64,000 nucleotides of DNA. Origin: Luteimicrobium sp049844995. GTDB taxonomy: Bacteria > Actinomycetota > Actinomycetes > Actinomycetales > Cellulomonadaceae. Shown here piece by piece: positions 23,504 to 32,202 of the stretch. Each line of letters begins with the position of its first letter. Positions within the stretch are counted from its first letter, which is position 1. The stretch covers positions 1-64,000 of the forward strand of contig NZ_JBNCMC010000013.1 of NCBI RefSeq assembly GCF_049844995.1. The letters are read 5' to 3'. Below the pieces are notes generated by a model. It had not been told where the DNA came from. It saw only the letters and a list, made by a program, of their open reading frames with translations, and made no database searches. The translations under genes and the position numbers were made by a program.

Positions 23504-24754
23504 ATGCACGTCGAGGAGCGAGGGACCGGTACACCGGTCGTACTGATCCACGGGGCGGGGGTGGACCACCGCATCCTGCTGCCGCTCGAGCCCGTCTTCG
23601 AGGAGTCGGGCGGCTGGCGCCGGCTCTACGTCGACCTGCCGGGCATGGGCCGGTCCCCTGTCGGGGACGTCGCGTCGAGCGACGACATGGCCGACGCCAT
23701 GCTCCGCGAGGTCCGCGAGCGCCTCGGGGACGAGCCGTTCGCCGTCGTCGGCAACTCGTACGGCGCGATGATCGCGCGCCGGCTGGTCGCCGAGCTGCCC
23801 GGCCAGGTGCTCGGGCTCGCGGCGATCGCGGGGGTCTTCGTCGCGACGCACGCCGAGCGGACCGCGCCGCCGCGCACCGTGCTCCACGTCGAACCGGGGC
23901 TGCTCGACGGTGTCGACCCGGCCGTCGCCGAGGGCTACACCGAGATCGCCGTCGTCCAGACGCGCGAGGGGCTGGCGTCCTACGAGCGCTACGTGCACCC
24001 CGGCGTCCTCACCGTCGACACGGCGGGCCTCGCGCGGCTGGGCGAGCGCTACGCGTTCGCCGCCGAGCCGGAGGACACCGCACCCCCGTTCGCCGGGCCC
24101 GCGCTGTTCCTGTGCGGGCGGCAGGACGACGTCGTCGGGTACGCGGACGCGTGGGACCGGCTCGAGCACTACCCGCACGCGAGCCTCGTCGTGCTCGACC
24201 GGGCCGGCCACAACGTGCTACTCGAGCAGCCCGAGCAGGCGGGCGCGGCCGTCGCGGAGTGGCTCGGCCGCGTGCGCGAGGCGACCGGGCCGGTGGCCGA
24301 CGTGACGTCACCCGCCGCTGCCGCCGTCGACGAGGCACCCTCCAGTGAGCGCCGCGGCGCGGTGCAGTACACCTGGCGGGGGCACTTCGAGGACGAGGAG
24401 GTCAACGCACTCCACGCCGAGGCCTTCGAGCACGACGTCCTCGACGACGCCTGGCACGACCAGCTGGAGCGTCACAGCCTCGGCTGGGTGGTCGCACGCG
24501 ACGCGCGGGGCCTCGTCGGCTTCGTCAACGTCGTGGGGGACGGCTCGGTCCACGCCTTCGTCGAGGACACCGCGGTCGCCTCACGACGCCGCCGGGAGGG
24601 CATCGGCGTCCGGCTGATCGAGGTCGCACGTGAGCAGGCCGCGGCCGCAGGCTGCGAGTGGCTGCACGTGGACTTCGACCCGCACCTGCGGTCCTTCTAC
24701 TACGACGCCTGCGGTTTCACCCCGACGGACGCCGGACTGATCCGGCTCCGCTGA
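23504..24754 (+). CDS. alpha/beta hydrolase fused to GNAT acetyltransferase
   Basis: The 416-aa product has an alpha/beta-hydrolase domain (1-260) with oxyanion HGAGV (16-20), nucleophile elbow GNSYGA (Ser85), acid Asp208 or Asp209 and His236. An Ala/Pro linker (262-285) leads to a GNAT domain (288-416) whose RRRREGIGVRLIEVA segment (361-375) has the QxxGxG/A-type acetyl-CoA loop, followed by a typical FYYDACGF end. The frame is continuous with no internal ribosome site. A combined esterase/acylase and acetyltransferase could first remove then replace an acyl group, but the substrate is unknown. A TACGGT hexamer 6 nt before the ATG suggests a leaderless mRNA. Confidence 0.83.
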   Translation: MHVEERGTGTPVVLIHGAGVDHRILLPLEPVFEESGGWRRLYVDLPGMGRSPVGDVASSDDMADAMLREVRERLGDEPFAVVGNSYGAMIARRLVAELPGQVLGLAAIAGVFVATHAERTAPPRTVLHVEPGLLDGVDPAVAEGYTEIAVVQTREGLASYERYVHPGVLTVDTAGLARLGERYAFAAEPEDTAPPFAGPALFLCGRQDDVVGYADAWDRLEHYPHASLVVLDRAGHNVLLEQPEQAGAAVAEWLGRVREATGPVADVTSPAAAAVDEAPSSERRGAVQYTWRGHFEDEEVNALHAEAFEHDVLDDAWHDQLERHSLGWVVARDARGLVGFVNVVGDGSVHAFVEDTAVASRRRREGIGVRLIEVAREQAAAAGCEWLHVDFDPHLRSFYYDACGFTPTDAGLIRLR

Positions 24755-24927
24755 CCGTCCGTCCGCGAACCCGACGGCGGTGCGAGACGCGACCACGGCC
24801 CGGTCGTCGAGACCTTCTGCTCGGGCTCCGGCCGTGCTCCTGCGACATTGGGCGCGCGTCGTTAGCGTGGTTCGGGTGCGGTGGTCGCCGGACGGGCGAG
24901 CCGCCGAGACCGCCGAGGGAGGCAGCG

Positions 24928-25371
24928 ATGGACAGCGACGTCACGCCGGACGAGCTCCGGGCACTCGCGGCACGCTTCACCGACGAGGTGCTCAACGGGC
25001 ACGACCTGGGTGCCGCGCTCGACGACCTCGTCGCCGAGGACTTCGTCGAGCAGAACCCGCTGCCCGGCCAGGGGCCGGGGCGGGCGGGGTTGGCCGACGT
25101 GCTCGCGGGGATGGTCGCCGGGTTCCCGGACATGCACTGGGACGTGCTCGACACCCTCGTCGAGGGGGACCGGATCATGAGCCTCTCGACCTGGACCGGC
25201 ACGCACGACGGCGAGTTCATGGGCATCCCGCCCACCGGCCGCACCGTGAGCGTCGAGGCGTGGACGATCGACCGGTACCGGGACGGCCGGCTCGTCGAGA
25301 GCCGCATCCTCATGGATGTCACCGGGCTGCTCGGGCAGCTCGGCGTCGCGCCCACGCCCGCCGACGGCTGA
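24928..25371 (+). CDS. SnoaL-like ester cyclase family protein
   Basis: The 147-aa protein is a NTF2-like SnoaL domain: a helical N-terminus, then VAEDFVEQNPLPGQGPGRAGLADVLAGMVAGFPDMHWDV and the strand MSLSTWTGTHDGEFMGIPPTGRTVSVEAWTIDRYRDGRLVE. Members range from polyketide cyclases to uncharacterised hydrolases and isomerases; without a polyketide cluster nearby the role here is open. GAGGGAGG lies 5 nt before the ATG, and TAGCGT at 24863-24868 could be its -10. Confidence 0.8.
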   Translation: MDSDVTPDELRALAARFTDEVLNGHDLGAALDDLVAEDFVEQNPLPGQGPGRAGLADVLAGMVAGFPDMHWDVLDTLVEGDRIMSLSTWTGTHDGEFMGIPPTGRTVSVEAWTIDRYRDGRLVESRILMDVTGLLGQLGVAPTPADG

Positions 25372-25463
25372 GCCCGCGCGTTCACGGGCCGGAACGCCGC
25401 TCGGCACGGCGGGGCCGTATGCGACCGTCTCCTGGACGCTCGGGACGGAAGTGAGGTGGCGTG

Positions 25464-25817
25464 ATGCCCAAGACGGTGGTCCACGTGTTCCATGACGACG
25501 ACGATGCGGTCGTGACGGGCACCCGCGTCGCGCAGCGCATGCTCGAGGTCGCCGGGGAGCGGGGTGTGGAGGTCGAGGTCTTCTGCTTCGGGCCGGCACA
25601 ACGCCGCCTCGGCCGTCAGGACGGCGAGGCGGACGCCAACTTCAACCGGCAGCTCGACGAGCTGGTCGCCGCAGGCGTCGTCGTAGGTGCCTGCGTCAAC
25701 TCCGCGCGGGCCGACGGCGCCCTGGACGACCTGACCGCTCGGGGCTTCGACCTGCAGGTCGCGCGCGACGCGTTCCTGCGCTTCACGCTCGAGGGGGCGA
25801 CAGTCGTCTCGTTCTGA
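25464..25817 (+). CDS. DsrE-family protein
   Basis: The 117-aa protein is a DsrE/DsrF-like fold: TVVHVFHDDDDAVVTGTRVAQRMLEVAGERGVEVEVFCFGPAQ, then LVAAGVVVGACVNSARA with a Cys at the position used for sulfur transfer in related proteins. Members carry persulfide or act as peroxiredoxin-like partners; the Cys is present but function is not known. GTG 25461 is an alternative start; GAGGTGG precedes the ATG at 25464. Confidence 0.75.
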   Translation: MPKTVVHVFHDDDDAVVTGTRVAQRMLEVAGERGVEVEVFCFGPAQRRLGRQDGEADANFNRQLDELVAAGVVVGACVNSARADGALDDLTARGFDLQVARDAFLRFTLEGATVVSF

Positions 25818-25834
25818 CGTCGTCGCCGGACGCG

Positions 25835-26338
25835 CTACCCCTGCTCGCCGCGGAACGCGGCCTCGAGCGCCGCGACGTCGAGCTTGCCCATCTTCATCAT
25901 CGCGTCGAACGCGCGACCGGCGGCGACACGGTCGGGGTCGGCCAGGATCTCGCCCATGCGCTTGGGCACGATCTGCCAGCTCAGCCCGAACTTGTCCTTG
26001 AGCCAGCCGCACGGGCCGGGCTCCCCGCCGTCGGCGGTCAGCCTCTCCCAGTACTCGTCGACCTGCGCCTGGTCGTCGCAGTCGACGACGATCGACGCGG
26101 CCTCCGTGTGCGGGAACATGGGGCCGCCGTTGAGGGCCTGGACGTGCAGGCCGTCGATCTCGAAGTCGACGAGGAACACCGAACCCGGCACCGCCTTGAC
26201 CCCCGGGCCCTGCTCGGGCGTCGCCTCGTCGTGACGCACGACCTGGATGATCCGCGAGTTCGGGAAGATCGACACGTACAGCTCGGCGGCCTCCTCCGCC
26301 TTCGACTCGTACCAGAGGCCCAAGTAGGTGCTGCCCAT
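25835..26338 (-). CDS. VOC/PhnB-like glyoxalase-fold protein
   Basis: The 167-aa protein has the PhnB-like variant of the VOC fold: LGLWYESKAEEAAELYVSIFPNSRI at the start, VDFEIDGLHVQALNGGPMFPHTEAASIVVDCDDQAQVDEYWERLTADGG in the middle, and GWLKDKFGLSWQIVP. It is a one-barrel metal-site family including antibiotic resistance and unknown enzymes. GAAGGAG lies 7 nt before the ATG. It is convergent with the DsrE gene (17-bp gap). Confidence 0.82.
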   Translation of the reverse strand: MGSTYLGLWYESKAEEAAELYVSIFPNSRIIQVVRHDEATPEQGPGVKAVPGSVFLVDFEIDGLHVQALNGGPMFPHTEAASIVVDCDDQAQVDEYWERLTADGGEPGPCGWLKDKFGLSWQIVPKRMGEILADPDRVAAGRAFDAMMKMGKLDVAALEAAFRGEQG

Positions 26339-26438
26339 GACCGGCTCCTTCGCTCCGGGGCGGGCCGTGTGCCCACCCTCACACCAGGACAGACCCTCCC
26401 CGCCGGGATTTCTCATCGAGCGGGGCTAGCGTCGAACC

Positions 26439-26762
26439 ATGGCTTCCTCCTTCCCCACCGCCCCGCTCGTCGCCGGCTCCCTCGTCGGGGGCTACGCCGT
26501 CGGGCGCGCGACGAAGGTCCGGGCGCTCGCGGGCGTCGTCCTCGCGGCGGGCGGCGTGCTCGCCGGCCGGCAGTGGCTCGCGAAGTCCGGCCCCGGCACG
26601 ACGGCGGCGCTCGCCGCCACGTACGTCGGGGCGTTCGGGCTGTCGCACCCGCTCGCGAAGCGGATCGGCGCGTGGCCGGCCGTGCTCACCGTCGCGGGCG
26701 TCGCGGCGGGCGCGGCCTGGGCGCTGTCGGACCGGGCGCCGGCGGCGGCTCAGGCCGACTGA
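26439..26762 (+). CDS. small membrane protein, unknown
   Basis: The 107-aa product has about three to four short Ala/Gly/Val-rich TM segments (about 8-26, 28-44, 55-70, 80-96). No family is recognised. TAGCGT at 26427-26432 ends 6 nt before the ATG, so the mRNA is probably leaderless. Its 3' end overlaps the convergent MOSC gene by 13 bp. Confidence 0.65.
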   Translation: MASSFPTAPLVAGSLVGGYAVGRATKVRALAGVVLAAGGVLAGRQWLAKSGPGTTAALAATYVGAFGLSHPLAKRIGAWPAVLTVAGVAAGAAWALSDRAPAAAQAD

Positions 26763-27439
26763 GCGACCGCCACCGTCGCGCGCTCGCGCACCTCGTCCGA
26801 CAGCCGGACGTCCCCGGCGGCCTCGGCGTCGAGCAGCCGCCGCGACACGTCGCCGCGCGTCTCGTGCGCGGTGGTGCGTGACGCGAACCAGTCGGCGACG
26901 GTCACGCCGTGGTCGGGCCGGTGCTCGACGACGACCTCGTCGCCGGCCCGCAGGTCCCCCGTCTCGAGGACGCGCAGGTAGCAGCCCACCCGGTTCGCCT
27001 CGGTGAACCGCTTGACCCACCGGGGCAGGCCCATGCGGCGCGCGAACGTCGCGCACGGCGACCGCTCGTGCGTCACCTCGAGCAGCGCCGTCCCCACCCG
27101 CCACCGTTCGCCGACGACGGCGCGGCTCGCCTCGATCCCCCGCGTGCGCAGGTTCTCACCGAACAGCCCCGGCGTGATGGTGTGGCCGAGCTCGGCGGCC
27201 CACCAGTCCGCGTCCTCCTGGGAGTACGCGTAGACGGCCTGGTCCTCGCCGCCGTGGTGCGCGCGGTCGGCCTGGACGTCGGCGAACAGCCCGAGCCGCC
27301 GCACGTGCACCGGGCCGTCGACCGGACGCTTGTCGATCGCCGTCACACCCACGGCGCCGTCGTCGGGCAGGAGGGCGTGGACGCGGCAGACGGCGAGCAC
27401 GGTGCCCGACGTCGGGGCGGCAGGCGGCGTGGGAGGCAT
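26750..27439 (-). CDS. MOSC domain protein
   Basis: The 229-aa protein matches the YiiM-like MOSC layout: IDKRPVDGPVHVRRLGLFADVQADRAHHGGEDQAVYAYSQEDADWWAAELG, GLFGENLRTRGIEASRAVVGERWRVG, and SPCATFARRMG where the conserved Cys binds the molybdenum cofactor sulfur. These proteins help detoxify N-hydroxylated bases or carry sulfur for molybdoenzymes. ATG 27439 is chosen since GGGAG sits 9-10 nt upstream; ATG 27448 sits directly on the ribosome site. It is divergent from PPDK. Confidence 0.85.
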   Translation of the reverse strand: MPPTPPAAPTSGTVLAVCRVHALLPDDGAVGVTAIDKRPVDGPVHVRRLGLFADVQADRAHHGGEDQAVYAYSQEDADWWAAELGHTITPGLFGENLRTRGIEASRAVVGERWRVGTALLEVTHERSPCATFARRMGLPRWVKRFTEANRVGCYLRVLETGDLRAGDEVVVEHRPDHGVTVADWFASRTTAHETRGDVSRRLLDAEAAGDVRLSDEVRERATVAVAQSA

Positions 27440-27520
27440 GGTCCGCATTCTCCCGCGTTTGCGCTGACGGTGGTGGGAGCCCAGCCTGGAGAAGCCCAGG
27501 TGTCGAGGCCGGAGGTTCGC

Positions 27521-30328
27521 ATGACGACGACGTACGTGTACGACTTCACGCAGGGCGACAAGGACCGGGCCGACCTGCTCGGGGGCAAGGGCGCGAACCT
27601 CGCCGAGATGACGCGCCTGGGCCTCCCGGTGCCCCCCGGCTTCACCATCACGACCGAGGCGTGCCGCGAGTACCTGGCCCGCGGTACGGAGCCCGGCGAG
27701 CTGCGCGTCCAGGTCACGACGGCGCTGCGCCACCTGGAGGACAAGGTCGGCCGGCAGCTCGGGACGCGGCGCGACCCGCTGCTCGTGTCGGTGCGGTCGG
27801 GGGCCCGGTTCTCGATGCCGGGGATGATGGACACGGTCCTCAACGTGGGGCTCAACGACGAGTCCGTGCAGGGCCTCGCGGAGGAGTCGACCGACGAGCG
27901 CTTCGCCTGGGACTCCTACCGGCGGCTCGTCCAGATGTTCGGCGCGACCGTCCTCGAGATCCCCGCCGAGGTGTTCGCGGCGGCGCTCGACGACGCGAAG
28001 GCGGCCCGCGGCCGGGCCACCGGTGGCGGCCCGGTCGCCGACGTGGACCTCACCGCCGACGACCTGCGCGCGCTCGTCGCCACGTACCGCGGCATCGTCC
28101 GGGAGCGCACGGGACGCGACTTCCCCCAGGACCCGCGCGAGCAGCTCGACCTCGCGATCCGCGCCGTCTTCGACTCGTGGAACACCGACCGCGCCCGCCT
28201 GTACCGGCGTCGCGAGCGCATCCCCCAGGACCTCGGGACGGCCGTCAACGTCGTGACCATGGTGTTCGGGAACCTCGGCGACACGAGCGGCACCGGCGTC
28301 GCCTTCACGCGCGACCCCGCGACCGGCGCCCCCGGTGCGTACGGGGACTACCTGCAGAACGCGCAGGGCGAGGACGTCGTCGCCGGCATCCGGAACACCC
28401 TGTCCCTCGACGACCTGCACCGCGTCGACCCGCTGTCCCACCACCAGCTCCTGCTGGCCATGCGCCGGCTCGAGACGCACTACCGCGACCTGTGCGACGT
28501 CGAGTTCACGATCGAGCGCGGCCACCTGTGGATGCTCCAGACGCGCGTCGGCAAGCGCACACCCGCCGCGGCGTTCCGGATCGCGACCGCGCTCGTCGAC
28601 GAGCAGCTCATCACCGAGGACGAGGCGCTCCAGCGGGTCACGGGCGAGCAGCTCGCGTCGCTCCTGTTCCCGCAGTTCGCCCGGTCCGCCGACGACGGCG
28701 CGGCCCCCCGCGCGCTCACGGCCGGCATGGCCGCGTCCCCCGGGGCGGCGGTGGGGAGGATCGTGCTGCGGTCCGCCGACGCCGTCGCTGCAGCCGAGCG
28801 CGGTGAGCACGTCATCCTCGTCCGGCGCGAGACCAACCCCGACGACCTCGGCGGCATGATCGCCGCGCAGGGCATCCTCACGTCGCGCGGCGGCAAGACG
28901 TCGCACGCGGCCGTCGTCGCACGCGGCATGGGTCGCACGTGCATCGTCGGTGCGGAGGACCTCGACGTCGACGAGGACGCCGGGACGGTGACCGTCCGGT
29001 CCGCAGGCGGCGGCGAGCCGACCGTGCTGCAGCGCGGCGACGAGATCAGCATCGACGGCTCGACGGGCGAGGTGTTCGTCGGGTCCGTGCCCGTCGTGCC
29101 CTCGCCCGTGGAGCGCTACCTCGAGCAGGGCCTCGACGCCGTCGTCGGGGTCGACGGGTCCGGCCGGGGGCTGGACGAGCAGACCGTGAACCTCCTGCAC
29201 GCGGTCGACCGGCTGCTGCGGCACGCCGACGCGCGGCGGCGCCTGCGCGTCGAGGCCAACGCCGACGTCCCCGACGACGCGGCTCGGGCGCGGCGGCTCG
29301 GCGCGGAGGGCATCGGGCTGGCGAGGACCGAGCACATGTTCCTCGGGGAGCGGCGCGCGCTCGTCGAGCAGATCGTCCTCGCCGACGACGTCGCCGAGCG
29401 CGACATCGCGCTCGACCAGCTCCTCCCGCTCCAGCGCGACGACTTCCGCGGGATCCTCGAGGCGATGGACGGGCTGCCGGTGACGATCCGGCTGCTCGAC
29501 CCGCCGCTCCACGAGTTCCTGCCCGACCGCACGGCGCTCGCGGTCAAGGTCGCGGTCGCGCACGACCGCCGGAACCACGGCGTCCAGGTGGGCGTAGCCG
29601 ACGAGGAGATCGCGGCTGACGAGAAGAAGCTGGCCGCGCTCGATCGGCTCCAGGAGGCCAACCCCATGCTCGGTGTGCGGGGCGTGCGGCTCGGGCTGCT
29701 CGTGCCCGGGCTGTTCGCGATGCAGGTGCGGGCGATCGTCGAGGCCGCGGTGGGGCTGGTGCGCGAGGGCAAGCACCCCCGACCGGAGGTCATGGTGCCG
29801 CTCGTCGGGTCGGTGCGGGAGCTGCAGATCGTGCGCGACGAGGTCGAGTCCGTCGTCCGGGGCGTCACCGCGCTGGCCGGGGTGGACCTCCGGGTGCCCG
29901 TGGGCACGATGATCGAGCTGCCCCGCGCCGCGCTCACCGCCCACCGCATCGCGACCGAGGCCGACTTCTTCTCGTTCGGCACCAACGACCTCACGCAGAC
30001 CACGTGGGGGTTCTCGCGCGACGACGTCGAACGGACGCTGTTCACCACCTACCTCGACAACGGGGTGCTGACCATCTCGCCGTTCGAGACCATCGACGCG
30101 GACGGCGTCGGGCGGCTGGTGCGGATCGCGGTCGAGGAGGCGCGGGCCACGAAGCCCGGGCTCGAGCTCGGCGTGTGCGGCGAGCACGGCGGCGACCCCG
30201 AGTCGATCCGGTTCTTCCACGACGCGGGACTCGACTACGTGTCGTGCTCCCCCTTCCGCGTGCCCGTGGCGCGGTTGGAGGCGGGCCGCGCTGCGACGGC
30301 CGACGCGCCGTCGTCGTCGAGCCGGTAG
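27521..30328 (+). CDS. ppdK: pyruvate, phosphate dikinase
   Basis: The 935-aa enzyme interconverts pyruvate, ATP and phosphate with PEP, AMP and PPi. The N-terminal ATP-grasp region begins DLLGGKGANLAEM and includes SVRSGARFSMPGMMDT. The swivelling His domain has the phosphorylated His462 in GGKTSHAAVVARGMG. The C-terminal TIM barrel has FFSFGTNDLTQTTWGFSRDD and GVCGEHGGDP with catalytic Cys886. It is about 50 residues longer than the usual 880; the extra length includes the Ala/Ser tail at the end. It links glycolysis to gluconeogenesis. No PPDK regulatory protein gene is adjacent. Confidence 0.93.
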   Translation: MTTTYVYDFTQGDKDRADLLGGKGANLAEMTRLGLPVPPGFTITTEACREYLARGTEPGELRVQVTTALRHLEDKVGRQLGTRRDPLLVSVRSGARFSMPGMMDTVLNVGLNDESVQGLAEESTDERFAWDSYRRLVQMFGATVLEIPAEVFAAALDDAKAARGRATGGGPVADVDLTADDLRALVATYRGIVRERTGRDFPQDPREQLDLAIRAVFDSWNTDRARLYRRRERIPQDLGTAVNVVTMVFGNLGDTSGTGVAFTRDPATGAPGAYGDYLQNAQGEDVVAGIRNTLSLDDLHRVDPLSHHQLLLAMRRLETHYRDLCDVEFTIERGHLWMLQTRVGKRTPAAAFRIATALVDEQLITEDEALQRVTGEQLASLLFPQFARSADDGAAPRALTAGMAASPGAAVGRIVLRSADAVAAAERGEHVILVRRETNPDDLGGMIAAQGILTSRGGKTSHAAVVARGMGRTCIVGAEDLDVDEDAGTVTVRSAGGGEPTVLQRGDEISIDGSTGEVFVGSVPVVPSPVERYLEQGLDAVVGVDGSGRGLDEQTVNLLHAVDRLLRHADARRRLRVEANADVPDDAARARRLGAEGIGLARTEHMFLGERRALVEQIVLADDVAERDIALDQLLPLQRDDFRGILEAMDGLPVTIRLLDPPLHEFLPDRTALAVKVAVAHDRRNHGVQVGVADEEIAADEKKLAALDRLQEANPMLGVRGVRLGLLVPGLFAMQVRAIVEAAVGLVREGKHPRPEVMVPLVGSVRELQIVRDEVESVVRGVTALAGVDLRVPVGTMIELPRAALTAHRIATEADFFSFGTNDLTQTTWGFSRDDVERTLFTTYLDNGVLTISPFETIDADGVGRLVRIAVEEARATKPGLELGVCGEHGGDPESIRFFHDAGLDYVSCSPFRVPVARLEAGRAATADAPSSSSR

Positions 30329-30335
30329 CCGCGGG

Positions 30336-30914
30336 TCAGTCGCGCAGGATGCGCTGGAACAGGACGTGGTCGCGCCAGCGGCCGGCGATGCGGAGGTAGT
30401 CGCGAGCCAGCCCGAACCGCTCGAAGCCCGCGCGGGTCAGCACCCGCTGCGAGCGCTCGTTCTCCGGCAGCGTCCCCGCCTGCAGCCGGTGCAGGCCGAG
30501 GTCGTCCCGGGCGATCCCGACGACGGCGCTCACGGCCGCCGACATGAGCCCGCGTCCCTGCAGCGCACGGTCCGTCCAGTACCCGAGGTCCGCGGACTCG
30601 AACGCGCCCCGGGTGATGCCCGACAGCGTCAGCGTGCCGACGACCTCGATGCCGCGCGCCGCCCCCGTGGGCGCGGGCCGCGCGAGGACCAGCGGCAGCG
30701 CCGCGCCGGTCTTGAGTCCGTGCAGCAGTCCCTCCACCCGTATCGCCTGGGTCCGCTCGGTCGCGAAGTCGTCGGACCGGGCCGGCTCCCACGGAGCGAG
30801 GTGCTCCGCGTTCCGCGCGTACGCCTCGGCGAGGGCAGGGGCGTCGTCGGAGGCGAGCAGGCGGAGGACGACGCCATCGGGCAGCGAGACGCGGGGCAAG
30901 GTCGGTGCGGACAC
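30336..30914 (-). CDS. RimJ/RimL-type GNAT acetyltransferase
   Basis: The 192-aa protein has the GNAT fold of the protein/antibiotic N-acetyltransferase group: LRLLASDDAPALAEAYARNAEHLAPWEP, DLGYWTDRALQGRGLMSAAVSAVVGIARDDLGLHRLQAGTLPENERSQRVLTRAGFERFG. The ALQGRGLM segment binds acetyl-CoA. Target is unknown. The GTG start has no clear ribosome site; a TAGGCT hexamer lies 8 nt upstream, so the message may be almost leaderless. Its 3' end faces PPDK with 7 bp between stops. Confidence 0.82.
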   Translation of the reverse strand: MSAPTLPRVSLPDGVVLRLLASDDAPALAEAYARNAEHLAPWEPARSDDFATERTQAIRVEGLLHGLKTGAALPLVLARPAPTGAARGIEVVGTLTLSGITRGAFESADLGYWTDRALQGRGLMSAAVSAVVGIARDDLGLHRLQAGTLPENERSQRVLTRAGFERFGLARDYLRIAGRWRDHVLFQRILRD

Positions 30915-30959
30915 GGTCCGAGCCTAGCCAGCGCTCCCTGCCACGACGCCGTCGACGCT

Positions 30960-31433
30960 TCACGGGAGGGCGAGGACCCCGCAGAGCGCGGCCACGGCCA
31001 CGCCCTGGAGCACGAAGCGGAGCGTGACGACGCTCTCCCACCTGTCCTGGAGCGCCCGGGCATCGGCCGGCACCTCGCCGGCGAACGCCGCCGCCGTGAG
31101 GCGCTTGTTGATCGGCGCGGCGACGACCTTGTAGATCACGAGCCAGACGACGAGGGCGACGGTGGCGACGGCCGCCGCCGCCGTGGCCCAGCCTCGGCCC
31201 GCGACGGCGGCGGCCACGCCGGCGAGCACGGTCGCGACGACGCTGAGGGCGCCGGGGATCGGGAAGCGGCGGTCGCCGTAGTAGTGGCCGAAGCCGGTGA
31301 CCGTGACGAGGGTGCGGTCGTCGACGCGCGCGTACGTGGGGCGCAGGACGAGCGCGCCGCTGGCGTCGGTGCCGTAGATCATGCCCGCGCACAGGACGGC
31401 GACGACGGCGATGAGGTAGCTGGCGAGTTCCAT
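30960..31433 (-). CDS. DUF1772-like membrane protein
   Basis: The 157-aa protein has four TMs (about 4-20, 59-78, 82-100, 138-155) and the motif VVAAPINKRLTAAAFAGEVPADARALQDRWESVVTLRFVLQGVAV, resembling DUF1772/anthrone-oxygenase-like proteins with the conserved PINxxL and W..h..lR. Role is unknown. It is divergent from a TetR gene, with two copies of a 13-bp site in the gap, so it is very likely the target of that regulator. Confidence 0.7.
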   Translation of the reverse strand: MELASYLIAVVAVLCAGMIYGTDASGALVLRPTYARVDDRTLVTVTGFGHYYGDRRFPIPGALSVVATVLAGVAAAVAGRGWATAAAAVATVALVVWLVIYKVVAAPINKRLTAAAFAGEVPADARALQDRWESVVTLRFVLQGVAVAALCGVLALP

Positions 31434-31457
31434 GGTCGTGCTCCCTGTCGATCGAAT

Positions 31458-31520
31458 CTATCAGTGCTAGGTACGAGAGCGACGCTACATTGCCGCCACT
31501 CGGTTGTCTAGCACTGCTAG
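31458..31520. promoter_or_regulatory. two TetR operator copies
   Basis: CTATCAGTGCTAG (31458-31470) and CTAGCACTGCTAG (31508-31520) are the same 13-bp near-palindrome (the first in reverse orientation, one mismatch). They lie 50 bp apart between the DUF1772 and TetR genes; the second overlaps the TetR -10 (TAGGCT, 31518-31523). Confidence 0.65.
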
Positions 31521-31529
31521 GCTCGACCC

Positions 31530-32117
31530 ATGAGCGAGAATCCGACCCAGCGCCGCCGCGAGCGGGAGCGGACCGAGCGGCGGCAGCTGATCGTCGACTC
31601 GGCGCGCGAGCTCGCCGAGGCCGAGGGCTGGGACGCCGTGACCACGCGGCGGCTCGCCGACACGATCGAGTACTCCCAGCCCGTGCTCTACAGCCACTTC
31701 GCCAACCGGACGGCGATCGTCGACGCGGTGGCCGTCGAGGGCTGCGGGGAGCTCGCCGACGTCCTGCGGTCGGCGGGCGCGAGCGCCGTGGACCGGGCTT
31801 CCCGCGCTGCCGCCGTCGCGCAGGCCTACCTCGACTTCGCGGAGCAGCACCCCGCGCTCTACGACGCGATGTTCGTGCTCGCGTCCGACCTGCCGTTCGG
31901 AACGGCCGACGCGCCGCCTGCGCTGCTCGACGCCTTCGGCGAGCTGCGGGACGCGTTCGCCCCCGACGAGCCGCAGCCCGGCGCCGACGTCCTCACCGAG
32001 GTGGTGTGGAGCGCGCTGCACGGGCTCGTCGTGCTGGAGCGCGGGGGGCGACTCCGGCCCGGCCAGCGCGCCGCGCGGCTCCCGCGCCTGCTCGCGCTCG
32101 TCGGCGCCGCGCGCTGA
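31530..32117 (+). CDS. TetR/AcrR-family repressor
   Basis: The 195-aa protein has a TetR HTH (about 16-62; RQLIVDSARELAEAEGWDAVTTRRLADTIEYSQPVLYSHFANRTAIVDAV) and a helical ligand domain with the WHG-like VVWSALHGLVVLERGGR near the C-terminus. It most likely represses itself and the divergent DUF1772 membrane gene through the twin 13-bp sites. The ATG lies 6 nt after TAGGCT, so the mRNA is probably leaderless and would be blocked by binding at the second site. Confidence 0.85.
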   Translation: MSENPTQRRRERERTERRQLIVDSARELAEAEGWDAVTTRRLADTIEYSQPVLYSHFANRTAIVDAVAVEGCGELADVLRSAGASAVDRASRAAAVAQAYLDFAEQHPALYDAMFVLASDLPFGTADAPPALLDAFGELRDAFAPDEPQPGADVLTEVVWSALHGLVVLERGGRLRPGQRAARLPRLLALVGAAR

Positions 32118-32138
32118 CCTGCCCGGTTCGGGAGCGCG

Positions 32139-32171
32139 GAAGGGCCCGCCGGGATTCCCGGCGGGCCCTTC
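32139..32171. terminator. strong bidirectional terminator
   Basis: Perfect 16-bp arms (32139-32154 and 32156-32171) flank a single base; the arms start GAAGGGCCC and end GGGCCCTTC. It sits between the convergent TetR and secreted-protein genes and is the best intrinsic terminator in the window. Confidence 0.85.
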
Positions 32172-32202
32172 GGTGCTGGTCCGGCCTCGTGCCGGACCGA
32201 CG

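Noticed and set aside
26750..30220. A 1,156-codon minus-strand frame including the MOSC gene
   Set aside because: Beyond the MOSC start it is antisense to PPDK with Arg/Val/Glu-biased translation; only the last 229 codons are a real gene.
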